Assembly: GCA_025677835.1 (NCBI GenBank)
Contig: JAIXMR010000114.1
Coordinates: 1 to 64,000, forward strand
DNA: 64,000 nucleotides
Direction of reading: 5' to 3'
Origin: Sporodiniella umbellata
Taxonomy: Eukaryota; Mucoromycota; Mucoromycetes; Mucorales; Rhizopodaceae
The stretch's first letter is position 1. Each line of letters opens with the position of its first letter. Below the pieces are notes generated by a model. It had not been told where the DNA came from. It worked only from the letters and a program-made list of their open reading frames with translations, and made no database searches. The translations under genes were made by a program, and so were the position numbers. This document shows positions 48,651-57,563 of the stretch, in pieces.

Positions 48651-49381
48651 ATGACGGAAGGCGCTTCAAACAGTAATGAACCCATTGCCAACCTTATGGA
48701 AACTAATTTCCCCTCCCAAAAAAAAAAAAAGATGAACTTGTTTTTTCATTCTGTAGAAATGATCAAGAAGAAGAATTAGAAAAGATTATAAAAGATTGTG
48801 ACATCAACACGGTCGATGGTACAGGAAATTCCGGTGCTCATTATGCGCAAGTATATTTCTTTTACAAATGAGGGCGTTGTTCTAAAAAAAAAAATACCTC
48901 TTCCCCCTTTTATAGTGCCAAGTTTGGCTCGATTGGATGTCTTGAGTTGATTGTGAATTCAGAAGAATCTGACCTCGATATCCAAAACACTTTGGAAGGC
49001 GATACCCCTCTTCATTTAGCTGTCAAACATGCCGATCAAGATCATGAGATGGCCGCAGCTCTTGTAGACTTGTTGTTAGCAGGAGGAGCCAACCCAGAGT
49101 ATATATCGTCTTGATTGTACCTATTTATACTAAAATATGACAAAGTCTTCAAAACCGTAGTAGATTAACGCCCATTCAGCTCTTGGGCAAAAAGTACGAC
49201 GATATTCGAGAAATGTTGGAAACTGCCGCTGCGGCTTACACGATGGTATATATATATATATATTATTTTTTTAGGGTCATTCAAAAAGATGTTCTTATAT
49301 TGTATTTCTTAGGATGACAACGATCTTGTTCAAGATGATGACGACGATGACGAAGAAGGCTCCGCGTCTGAGGAAGAATAA
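48651..49381 (+). CDS. Small ankyrin-repeat protein with acidic tail
   Basis: Exons 48651-48672, 48732-48846, 48916-49098, 49161-49245 and 49313-49381 give 157 residues. Ankyrin units read VDGTGNSGAHYAAKFGSIGC, LEGDTPLHLAVKHADQDHEM (with ALVDLLLAGGANP) and RLTPIQLLGKKYDDIREML. The tail is nearly all Asp and Glu (DDNDLVQDDDDDDEEGSASE). It resembles small fungal ankyrin proteins of the YCR051W type; ankyrin proteins with acidic tails can be chaperones of basic ribosomal proteins, but that role is inference. Intron 2 starts GC. The first intron uses an acceptor after a 13-nt A run, chosen because the other AG breaks the frame. Confidence 0.8.
48847..48915 (+). other. GC-AG intron in the ankyrin gene
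   Basis: Donor TATGC/GCAAGT, acceptor TTATAG/TGCC. The join restores GAHYAAKFGS, a standard ankyrin motif. The GT four bases further downstream would break it. Confidence 0.8.
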
Positions 49382-49402
49382 ATAGAAAGAGACGAAAGAT
49401 GT

Positions 49403-49426
49403 TATATATATATATATATATATATA
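49403..49426. repeat. (AT)n microsatellite
   Basis: About 12 units just downstream of the ankyrin stop codon. Confidence 0.95.
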
Positions 49427-49635
49427 AAGCAACTGTACTTCACGGTAGGTAGACAAGTGTTTACTGCCTTAAAGAATTGAACCACCATGTGTTTTTTAAA
49501 ATCCGAATAATGTGTGCTACTTTGTCTCAATATGCATGCACACCTTGTGCTACCTTTTGTTGGGTGTGCCTTTTTTCTTGATTTTCGTGAAATTTTAAAT
49601 TTCGTACTTTTTTACACTCCTTTTTTTTTTTTTAA

Positions 49636-51546
49636 ATGTTGAAATATGAAGAGATGAATCTGATGGAACAAGATTTAAAAGGTGATTGGACCTTTTCCCC
49701 TTATAAAAAAGAAAAAAACTGAATTTTATTTGGAAAAAAAAAAAAAAAAAAAAAAAAAGAGTTCGAGTCGTTTACAGACAGTTGTAGTAGTTTATCTGAT
49801 ATTGAAGAGAATCGGTACGAGATACGATCGAGTTCCAGCCCGAATTTACAAGTTGAAAATCAAGAGACACGGTCGTTATTGAATTCTTTATGGTCACCTT
49901 TCCGGCCGCCTACTAAACAGCATTCGTTGCCTGTGCAGCCCAGTGTACGTCCGTCCGCTGCATTTGCCGCCCGACAGTTGAATCGACCGATGAGTATTGT
50001 GACGCCTCTAGAAGGGTTTCAGGAGACACTGTTAGCGCAGATGGAGCAACTCAACCGAGCGAACCAAAACGACCCTAAATCCAAACGACAGTCGATTCGG
50101 TATACGCTTATGATGGATAACAGCAAAGATAATTACAACTGGGGTATACACAGATGTCAATAGACTTTTGTTATATACTAAAGTAAAGAGAGAATAGATT
50201 TCTGGGCGGGTGTGATGTGCGATTATCAACAGCTGAACAAGATTTCCAAAGAACTCACGATCCATGTTCGACAAGGGATCCCTCCATCGATCCGAGGCAT
50301 GACCTGGCAGTTGATTACCAAAGCCAAAGAGGACGGTGCCCTGCTACTTCAATACAGACATCTATTAACACGTACTAGCGCCTACGATAAAATGATTCAA
50401 CGCGATCTTGCACGTACTTTTCCAGACCATGCGTTCTTTAAAGACCCGGAAGGCCAAGGTCAATCTGGACTCTATCGGGTGATTCGAGCGTTTAGTCTTT
50501 ACGATACTAACGTGGGATACTGTCAAGGTTTGGGTTTTATCGTAGGCCCTTTGTTATTAAATGTAAAGTGTATATATGTATGTATATAAAACATAGATTG
50601 ACAAATAGGGGGATAGATGCCCGAAGAAGAAGCATTCTGTGTGTTAATCAAGTTAATGAATAGCTATGGTCTTCGAAGTCATTTTACGCCAGAGATGGAA
50701 GGACTTCAGCTAAGGCTGTATCAATTTGACATGTTGGTGAAGGAACATGTGCCTAGGGTCTCGCGCCATTTTGAACAGCAAGGGATCAGTTCGACGATGT
50801 ATGCATCCCAATGGTTTATGACGCTATTTGCGTACAAGTTTCCGATGCATCTTGTGTTCCGAGTGTACGATGTGTTGTTGACAGAAGGGCTGGGAAGCGT
50901 TTTTCAATTTGCGCTGGCGCTATTGAAAAGAAACGAAGGACAGTTGCTGGGGTTAGAATTCGAACGGTTATTGGATTTCCTCAAGAATGGGTTGTTTGAG
51001 GCGTATGGAGAGGATGATCGACGGTTTGTAAAGGATGCGTGTGCACTGGTGGTACCGATGGCACGTCTGCTACAGCTAGAAAAAGAACATCAGATGCGAC
51101 TGGAGAAAGAAGCGCGTGAGGCACGTCAAATGGAATCGCTTCAGCAGATCCGCCAGACTTTTGAGGCCCAGGCACAAGGGGGACAGCAACGACTTCAAGT
51201 CCTCCGCCAGGAACACAGCGATCTAGAAGCACAGCTCCAAGCGGCAGACCATCAACGGCACATACTCGAGGCTGAAAAACAAGAGTTAGAGAGGGTCAAA
51301 AGACAACAAGAGGTAGAGTTGATCTCTTTGCCTACCAAGATCGAAAGCCAATACCAATCCAGGATAGAAGCGCTCTGTTTGGAAAATGCCACGTTAACTC
51401 AAAAACACTCTCACCTGGAAGATCAGCTTCAGACGGCCGAAATGACATTGATCGATATCAAGATGCGATATGCTCAGAGTGAGAACGATAAAGAATCGCT
51501 ACATAAAAGAATGTTTGAATTAAAAAGGCTTATGGAAAGTGCTTGA
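49636..51546 (+). CDS. TBC-domain RabGAP (Gyp5/Evi5-like)
   Basis: Stimulates GTP hydrolysis by Rab/Ypt GTPases in Golgi and exocytic traffic. Exons 49636-49681, 49760-50143, 50198-50562 and 50617-51546 give 574 residues. The TBC domain (about residues 165-370) has the lead-in NWDFWAGVMCDYQQLNK, then GIPPSIRGMTWQLI, the arginine-finger motif IQRDLARTFPDH, the glutamine-finger motif GYCQGLGFIVGPLLL and FPMHLVFRVYDVLLTEGLGS. A long coiled coil follows (LQLEKEHQMRLEKEAREARQ onward to the C-terminus), as in Evi5 and Gyp5. The 5' intron contains a 23-nt A run. The N-terminal region is Ser/Pro-rich and may be regulatory. Confidence 0.93.
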
Positions 51547-52284
51547 CACAAGAAGAAAAGCCCCCTTTTAATTTTTTTCTAACCTCCTTTTTCATACCCC
51601 CCCCCTTTTTTTTCACACACACACACACTCTCTCTCTCCTTGACCACTCTTTTGGTATCAAGAAAAATACTATTAAATTTATTTCTTTGGATTGAAACCA
51701 AGCTTATCTCGCACTAGTATTTTTTTTGATATGCACACTAACGATAATAATTGCATACTGCACATAACTTGCAAGATTCTTGGTACAAAAATAGTGCAAA
51801 GTAAATTTAATGAAAATAAAAAAAAAAAAAAAAATAAAAAAAAAAAAAAGCCTCCTAAATAAAAGATGTAAAAAGAAAATCTATGCAAAGATAGCTTGGC
51901 CCTTTGTTTTTTTTTTTTAAGATTTAATAATACTTTGGGTGAAAATAATGGTTTTAAGGATGTAAAAAAAAAGTAAAACAAAGAGAGAAAGAAAGAAAGA
52001 TTTCAAAAAAGACTTTTTAACGCTTCAAAGAAAGGAGAAAGCACGTGTACCAAAAGGGTATAGGAAAGCAATTTATCAAGAAAGCAAGGTGTGTGTCAGT
52101 GCATAGATGCATAAATACTATTATAATTAAATAGTAAAGTATGAGATAGCATGTATGTTAACAGCTCCAAAAATAAAATATAAAAAAAAAAAAAAAAGCG
52201 ATTCTTTATTTTCTTTTTCTTTTTTTTTTTCTTTATTTTCACTTTTACCAAACAAAACCCCTTCCCACTCTTTTTTTCTAACCA
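51547..52284. other. Low-complexity intergenic stretch
   Basis: C-run/T-run, (CA)n and (CT)n blocks at 51600-51638 and A runs at 51817-51849. No supported gene. Confidence 0.55.
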
Positions 52285-52512
52285 ATGAACTACTTTCCTT
52301 CACCACCACCCTCGCCTACTATGAATCCAGCGCAAGTCTTTTGTGGCTCATGTAGTAAACCACTTTCTTCTAGCTGGTATTGTTCAGACTGTCATATAAA
52401 ATGCAAAACATGCAATCGGTTTCTAACACATCGCTATGAACAATGCACTCGATGTACTTTGCCACGCCACAATACAAACAAAAACAAATATTATTATTAT
52501 TTCTTTCAATAA
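52285..52512 (+). CDS. Small Cys-rich protein with four CxxC pairs
   Basis: Not recognised as a named family. 75 residues; four CxxC pairs (FCGSC, YCSDC, KCKTC, QCTRC) spaced so that two zinc ribbons or one interleaved zinc site could form. The N-terminus is Pro/Ser-rich (MNYFPSPPPSPTMNP) and the second Met at residue 13 is an alternative start. The tail (NKNKYYYYFF) is low-complexity and may result from reading through into A/T-rich sequence; a GTACTT inside the last Cys pair could be a donor. Upstream pyrimidine-rich leader is typical of genes here. Confidence 0.55.
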   Translation: MNYFPSPPPSPTMNPAQVFCGSCSKPLSSSWYCSDCHIKCKTCNRFLTHRYEQCTRCTLPRHNTNKNKYYYYFFQ

Positions 52513-52694
52513 ACAACATCTTTTGTAGTCTGCCCCCCTTTCTTTTTAATACTTAATTCCAGACAACATACTTTAAGGTAAAAAAAAAAAAAAATAATCT
52601 TACTTTCTCCTTGAACTCCTTAACACTCTCTTACTTTGATTGATTTTCTACATGTAACCTATACAGGTAAATCTCTTGATTTCTTACCACCTTT

Positions 52695-52726
<32 letters not shown>

Positions 52727-52873
52727 TTGGGTTTTTCTAGTGTTACCGTCCTGCACTGGAAAAGGTAAGTGTCAAAAAGAAAATCTTATAAACAAACAAA
52801 CACTGGCTTTTAAAAAAGAAAAAAAAAAAAATAAATAATGGAAAAACTTTTTTTTCTTTTCTTTTCCTTTAAA
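52513..52873. other. Region with two possible 5' mini-exons
   Basis: Holds CTATACAG/GTAAAT (52665-52672) and, after a long pyrimidine run, TTTCTAG followed by a 24-nt segment (52741-52764) ending AAAAG/GTAAGT. These look like 5' UTR exons of DBF4 or 3' exons of the Cys-rich gene. Coding frames were not resolved. Confidence 0.4.
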
Positions 52874-53304
52874 ATGGCCTCAAGTAGTTTATCTAAAGAG
52901 ACCTCGACCAAAGATAGTTTTAGCAAAGACAGCCTTAACAAAGACAGCCTTAACAAAGACAGCCTTAACAAAGACAGCCCTAACAAAGATAACCGAAAGG
53001 AAAAAGCAGGTCGCAAACGCACTTTGGAGGGTCCGAGAGCGTTGAGAAAATATAAGAGTGAATTCAGTGATTTTGAATTCTTTTTCTATAAACTCGACAG
53101 TCAAACCGAGATCCTTCTTAGTCGTCAGTTAGCTCTCTTGGGTGCTGTAAGTTTTTTTTTTTTTATATATACAAAAAAAAAAAAAAAACTAACTTTCTGC
53201 TATAAAAGAAACGGGCTACTTTTTTTTCTGCCAAAGAATGTACACATGTCATTACAACTCTAGACAGCACTCTTCATGATTCCAAAGTAAATCTTCACCT
53301 GCTA

Positions 53305-53340
<36 letters not shown>

Positions 53341-54059
53341 ATTTTCTTTTTGTTGTTAACAATGGATAGGACACTGTATTAAAAAACGCCAAAAAATGGA
53401 AAAAACCTATTTGGAGCTTAGAATGTAAATAGTGCAAGCAAAGAGTTTGATGATTTACTTTTTTTTTTTTTTTTTTCTTTGGATAGACATACAGGGCTTT
53501 TTAAAGAAACTGAGGAGAAAACATCGACCCGCCTATTATCAATTCCCAGGGTATTATTTGATGATTGAGGATGCCACAGGGAAACATTGTGCGATCAATA
53601 TCAAAGAATATGATACGTCTTCTGGCCTACCCAGACTGAAACCCAAACGGGCTGTGAAAGGGGGAACAGACGTGATACGAGCGATCCATGCGTTGGAGGA
53701 AGATTGTTTACAGGGCTCGATTAGCTCAGTCGAGACCAAGGTCGCAGTGGACAAAGTCAGTGAGGACTATGTTGAAAAAAAAAAGAAACAGGCCTTGTAT
53801 TGCGAGACGTGTAAATTACGGTGTGAAGATCTAGACGAGGCAAGCAAATACCCCTTTTCTATTGTCTCTTTAACATTTCTTAATCCTGTAGCATCTTAAA
53901 ACACCAAGTCATTTAGAAGCGTACCAAGCCAATGATTTTTCAGAGCTGGATTCTTTATTATCTTCCCTCACAAGAAAATACCGTCAGCCTCTACCAAAGT
54001 ATATGAAAGAAAACGTGAACCCAACCGTGGATGGTTCTGATGTCGAGTTTGAATCCTAA
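52874..54059 (+). CDS. DBF4: Dbf4-type regulatory subunit of Cdc7 kinase
   Basis: Dbf4 activates Cdc7 to phosphorylate MCM and fire replication origins. Exons 52874-53146, 53209-53286, 53370-53424, 53487-53839 and 53892-54059 give 308 residues. Motif N/BRCT-like region: LGAKRATFFSAKECTHVITT through DTVLKNAKKWKKPIWSLE. Motif M: YYLMIEDATGKHCAINIKEY with LPRLKP. Motif C zinc finger: ALYCETCKLRCEDLDEHLKT with PSHLEAY (C-x2-C-x12-H-x5-H). It is shorter than most Dbf4 proteins. The N-terminus has a Ser/Lys/Asp pentapeptide repeat (SLNKD). The last intron begins GC. An in-frame ATG at 52838 would add a Phe-rich leader. Its stop lies 12 nt from the stop of the opposing OCIA-like gene. Confidence 0.88.
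52922..52990. repeat. 15-nt coding minisatellite (SLNKD) in DBF4
   Basis: Unit AGCCTTAACAAAGAC repeated about four to five times, three units identical, encoding SLNKD/SPNKD/SFSKD. Frame-preserving length variation is expected between strains. Confidence 0.9.
53309..53335. repeat. (TG)n microsatellite in DBF4 intron 2
   Basis: About 13 TG units. Confidence 0.95.
53840..53891 (+). other. GC-AG intron in DBF4
   Basis: Donor GACGAG/GCAAGC, acceptor CCTGTAG/CATC. The join places the two His residues of the Dbf4 zinc finger after the two Cys residues; no GT donor nearby does so. Confidence 0.8.
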
Positions 54060-54071
54060 AAGAGAATTGTG

Positions 54072-54275
54072 TCAGGCCTTGGGAAAGCCATAAGTCGCTT
54101 CACACTGCGCATAACTGTGTTTTGATGCCACATAACCTCCCACAGAAGAAGTACCTTCAAAAGTATCGTTAATATACCTCGGCCTGTCCCTTATATATAT
54201 AAAAAAAAAGTATACCCAAAGCCGAGAATAAAGACTTGTTTTTATCCAGTCCAATACGACGTGCAATAGGCACTG

Positions 54276-54309
<34 letters not shown>

Positions 54310-54582
54310 TGCAAACGATGGTTACGTATACATACATGGGTTTATACAAAAGAACTTACGACTGATGAGACCTGTCACAACTTGCAATATAAAGGTTTAT
54401 TATCTACCTAGAGTATCTATCTTACATACTTGCTACGATGATGCCTGTTTTACTGGCTTCTTGCTGGCATAGCCTTGGTATAACCCATTCCTAAATCAAG
54501 CCCGATAAAATAACAACATGTACTGTTTCTATATACTTACTGGATGCTCTTTTGCAATCCCTTGTTGAATTCTAGAAACCAT
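54072..54582 (-). CDS. OCIA-domain-like small membrane protein (84 aa)
   Basis: Five short exons: 54582-54541, 54490-54430, 54371-54360 (12 nt), 54272-54216 and 54154-54072, all phase-compatible, giving 84 residues. OCIA proteins of animals sit in mitochondria and endosomes and affect respiratory-complex assembly and signalling. The pattern fits: IPRLCQQEASKTGI (family C-x-x-E start of helix 1), a hydrophobic GIIVASLISLPIARR, then LFSALGGTSSVGGYVASKHS and YAQCEATYG, matching the family G..GY..GK.SY...C end. Skipping the 12-nt exon also keeps the frame. An upstream open segment (54728 down, MPPKLEFILVHVEQQTYSDN) does not join in frame and is probably 5' leader. Stops of this gene and DBF4 are 12 nt apart. 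Confidence 0.55.
54276..54300. repeat. (AT)n microsatellite in OCIA-like intron
   Basis: About 12 AT units directly before the acceptor of exon 4 (minus strand), acting as its polypyrimidine-poor intron end. Confidence 0.9.
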
Positions 54583-54843
54583 CCTGATCGTTTTACGCAA
54601 TAATTATAAACAAGAGAAAAAAAAAAAAAAAAGTCCTCTTTCTGTTTTGCATTAAGGATTTGTTTTCCGTTGTCGGAATAAGTTTGTTGTTCCACATGAA
54701 CCAATATGAATTCAAGTTTGGGCGGCATTTCTTATTTCACCGAAAAAAAGAAAAAAAAGTAAAATAAAACATAAATAGAACAAGCCCTTTTTTTTTTTTT
54801 TTTTTTTTTCTATTTCTTTTTCAACTATTTTTGTTTGGTTTTT

Positions 54844-55691
54844 ATGGTTTTTACAAAAGGAAAATATTGTTGTGCTTTTGTACCCATCAAGTCTGGTAAA
54901 TAAAATAAAGCTTCTTTTTTTTTTTTTTTTTTTTTTTTTTCATGGATTGCATCTTTATTGACCTTTGAAAAGGAGTGGCATTGATTACCTTGTTTGGAAT
55001 TGTAAATGAATAAAAGTATAGAAAAAAAAAAAAAAAAAAGAAAGCAGGAACCAATAGGCTGAGATTTCGATTTTTGTTGTTGTTATTGTGTATGTGTTAG
55101 TTGAACAAACTCTCTGGATTTTATGGTGTGGTTTCATTTGATTTCAGTAATACGACAGCTACTGTAGGTTATATCTATTCCCTGTTAGCCATTGTTGTTT
55201 TTGTTCAAGGACTCTACGGTTTACATAGCGTAAGTAGAAGCAATTCATCAGGGATGGTGCTAAAGTGTAAACTAGGATAATATACGTACGTTTCGTTGGT
55301 ATACCATGTTCTTCTGGTTTGATCTCGGGGTGAGCTTGTTATGGACGATTGGGTCGGCTATCAATTGGTACCTTTACACAGATCACAGTCAGCCAGAATT
55401 AGAAAACGATCCAGCCAAGAAAAAAGAACATGACCGGGTATTTGAAATGGAAAAATACGTCAGCATTAGCGTCTTGGTTGTATTGAATTTGGCCCATGTA
55501 AGCCCCCTCTAGACTGAGTTCGTCTATCTCATATACTTTGATTCTAGATTTACTTTGCGTACGTTGTCACACGTTTCTACAAGGCAATGATGTATCGATC
55601 GACTTATTCCAAAGTGGCTACTGAAAATATTGATTTGGAAGAACGTTCGAACGAGACCAATAATAGCACATCCAAAGCTGCTTTAGATTAA
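54844..55691 (+). CDS. Kei1-like subunit of inositol-phosphorylceramide synthase
   Basis: Kei1 partners Aur1 in the Golgi to make inositol phosphorylceramide. Exons 54844-54895, 54973-55001, 55101-55229, 55276-55497 and 55548-55691 give 191 residues with four hydrophobic segments: GVALITLFGILNKLSGFYGV, TVGYIYSLLAIVVFVQGLYG, WFDLGVSLLWTIGSAINWYL and YVSISVLVVLNLAHIYFAYV. The LNKLSGFYG motif after helix 1 is the typical Kei1 signature. The C-terminus is polar (YSKVATENIDLEERSNETNN). It starts MVFTKGKYCCAFVPIKSG. A MARVEL-type or other four-helix protein is the alternative. A 25-nt T run lies in intron 1. Confidence 0.65.
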
Positions 55692-55908
55692 GAACTACTT
55701 TTCATTCACATACTCACACACATATATATATATATATATTTATATTTATAGATAATACACACACTATAATACAAAAAGAAAAACACACACACACACATAC
55801 ACACACATATATATATATATATTTGTATTTATATTGTTTCTTGAATGAATATGCCTAATACATAAAAGAAAAAAGAAGGAGGAGGGGGTATACGTCTAAT
55901 GACATGAT

Positions 55909-56604
55909 CTAAGTGAAACCATGTTGTTTCTTTTCTAGGGTTTCGACCACGACTTCTTCTTTTTGAGAGGCATTGTTAAGCCAAGAAAGATAAGCGTTCC
56001 AGACGATTCCCAGACTAGAGACAAAAGGCAGACGGTACTGTAGAGGCATGAATTTGAAGTTGATGAGCTGTACGGCGGGCCATACTTTATAGTTGGCCAA
56101 GAGGGCAGGGACAAAGGCCTCATTTATCTTTTCCTTTACGCCATCCCAACGGCCAGTTTCTGCCAGGCCCATGACTGTAAAGAATAAAACGAGACCTGCG
56201 GGTGCAAACAAGGCCTGATCGGTGACCATCCGTTTGACGGTAGCGATGTTGGCCTGACGCGCCAAAGCGGCGGTAGCGACTGATTTTGGCATAGGAAAAA
56301 ACCGATCGAGAAACATATACCATCGACCACCTAAGGGAGCCACGCAAAAGTTATAGGTGGCAAATCGAACAGTACGTTGCCAGTCCCATCCAAAGTTGGG
56401 TGGCCAAAGTGTCTTGTGTTGTTTGAGGTCGTCGGGAACCAAGTACTCGTTCACTTTCTTACTCGCTTCATAATAACTTATACTCTGAGCTAACGTATCA
56501 CTCAATACACCCAGAATTCCATTTGTCACGCAGAGTGTCAGTATCGGTCTTTTGTTATAACACTTTGTATAGAACTGATTAAACGCTCTTAGTCGATTCA
56601 TCAC
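55909..56604 (-). CDS. SYM1: Mpv17/PMP22 family protein (SYM1-like)
   Basis: Inner mitochondrial (or peroxisomal) membrane protein needed for metabolic and DNA stability under stress; proposed channel. Single exon, 231 residues. Family landmarks: RPILTLCVTNGILGVLSDTL at helix 1, WDWQRTVRFATYNFCVAPLG with GRWYMFLDRFFP, RMVTDQALFAPAGLVLFFTV, then LLANYKVWPAVQLINFKFMP and YRLPFVSSLGIVWNAYLSWL at the end. There is a short insert (EYLVPDDLKQHKTLWPPNF) before the WDW motif. The start could be the first or second of two adjacent Met codons. Confidence 0.93.
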   Translation of the reverse strand: MMNRLRAFNQFYTKCYNKRPILTLCVTNGILGVLSDTLAQSISYYEASKKVNEYLVPDDLKQHKTLWPPNFGWDWQRTVRFATYNFCVAPLGGRWYMFLDRFFPMPKSVATAALARQANIATVKRMVTDQALFAPAGLVLFFTVMGLAETGRWDGVKEKINEAFVPALLANYKVWPAVQLINFKFMPLQYRLPFVSSLGIVWNAYLSWLNNASQKEEVVVETLEKKQHGFT

Positions 56605-56976
56605 TAAAAAAAAAAAAAAAGGACTAAAATAATAAAATAAAAAATTTACCCTTTTTTTTCATCTTTCGGAATTTATATCAAAGCAGTCTCTCTCTCTCTC
56701 TCTGTCTCTCTCTCTCTGTCTCTTTGTCTTTGTTATAAACTATTGACGTCAAGATAACATAGATCTAACGAGAAATTACGTCAATTTCCAAACAGTAGTA
56801 TGGTCAATGGATGATAAAGAGGTAGCAATGATTGACATCATAAAAAGAGGGATTTATTGGTTACAAAGTCAGTGCAAAGAAATAATGTACATGTAGATAT
56901 ATATATGTGAGTGTGCGGGTGTGTGTATTGGAGAGAAAGATGAAAGGGCAAGTTTTTTTTTTTTTTTTTTTTTTTT
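56605..56976. other. Intergenic stretch with CT-rich block
   Basis: Contains (CT)n/(CTGT) repeats at 56687-56731 in the SYM1-like promoter and a TTATTGACGTCAAG stretch with a TGACGTCA palindrome (56743-56750), which matches a CRE/ATF site. A T run at 56955-56979 lies at the 3' end of the zinc-finger gene. Confidence 0.5.
56743..56750. promoter_or_regulatory. TGACGTCA-type CRE/ATF site upstream of the SYM1-like gene
   Basis: The sequence ATTGACGTCAAG contains TGACGTCA, the palindromic site for bZIP factors of the ATF/CREB class, about 140 nt before the SYM1-like start. A second partial match (TTACGTCA) lies at about 56775. Functional use is untested. Confidence 0.4.
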
Positions 56977-57563
56977 TTAGATGATTTCTTTTACAACAGG
57001 TAAAGTACAAAATTTACTAAAGGCTTCAAGCACTTCATATTCATCTTGACTGATACCCTGCTCTTTCAGATGGATACGACCGACGTGTTCTATGGGTGTT
57101 TGTAACGCATCCAGCGAGATACGACGACGTCTGGTATAGAGATCGTCTGAGACGTCGCTTGCTGAAGAAGAACGTCGGGAGAGATGGGTGAGAGGGGGCA
57201 GAGTTCGGTGGTGGATGATCGAACAGGTCTCTAGTGAAGGAAAGGGAACACACAGAGGATCGACGCGGGCTCGTTCTTTCTCGTGTGTCTGTGTATGCTG
57301 CATCATGTTGTCAAATCGGCTAAACATACGACCACAGTTCTTGACAATACACGGATAAGGCTTCTTTACAATAAAATGAGTTTTATATATAAAAAAAAAA
57401 ATCATGTATTATGTGTGTATGTGTGTCTTACCTCGCCCGTATGTTTTCTTTCATGTCTCGCTAAATGCTCGCTACGTGTAAAGACCATATGACAATTCCC
57501 ATAACCCGTACAGCGGAATTGTTTTGGACTGTGTTTCTGTATTGAGTTTCTTCGATTGGGCAT
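56977..57563 (-). CDS. C2H2 zinc-finger regulator, Usv1/Rsv1-like
   Basis: Two-finger transcription factor related to yeast Usv1 and fission-yeast Rsv1, which act under glucose limitation and stress. Exons 57563-57432 and 57363-56977 give 172 residues. Finger 1 reads [20 protein letters not shown] with RHERKH; the linker is TGEKP; finger 2 reads [20 protein letters not shown] with HTQTH. The [20 protein letters not shown] form and [14 protein letters not shown] are closely typical of this subfamily. The C-terminal half is Ser/Arg-rich ([25 protein letters not shown]) with possible PKA sites RRSS and RRIS. It ends [20 protein letters not shown]. Confidence 0.92.

Noticed and set aside
56120..56347. 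Out-of-frame ORFs inside the SYM1-like gene
   Set aside because: They are shadows of the conserved Mpv17 frame and show no own features.
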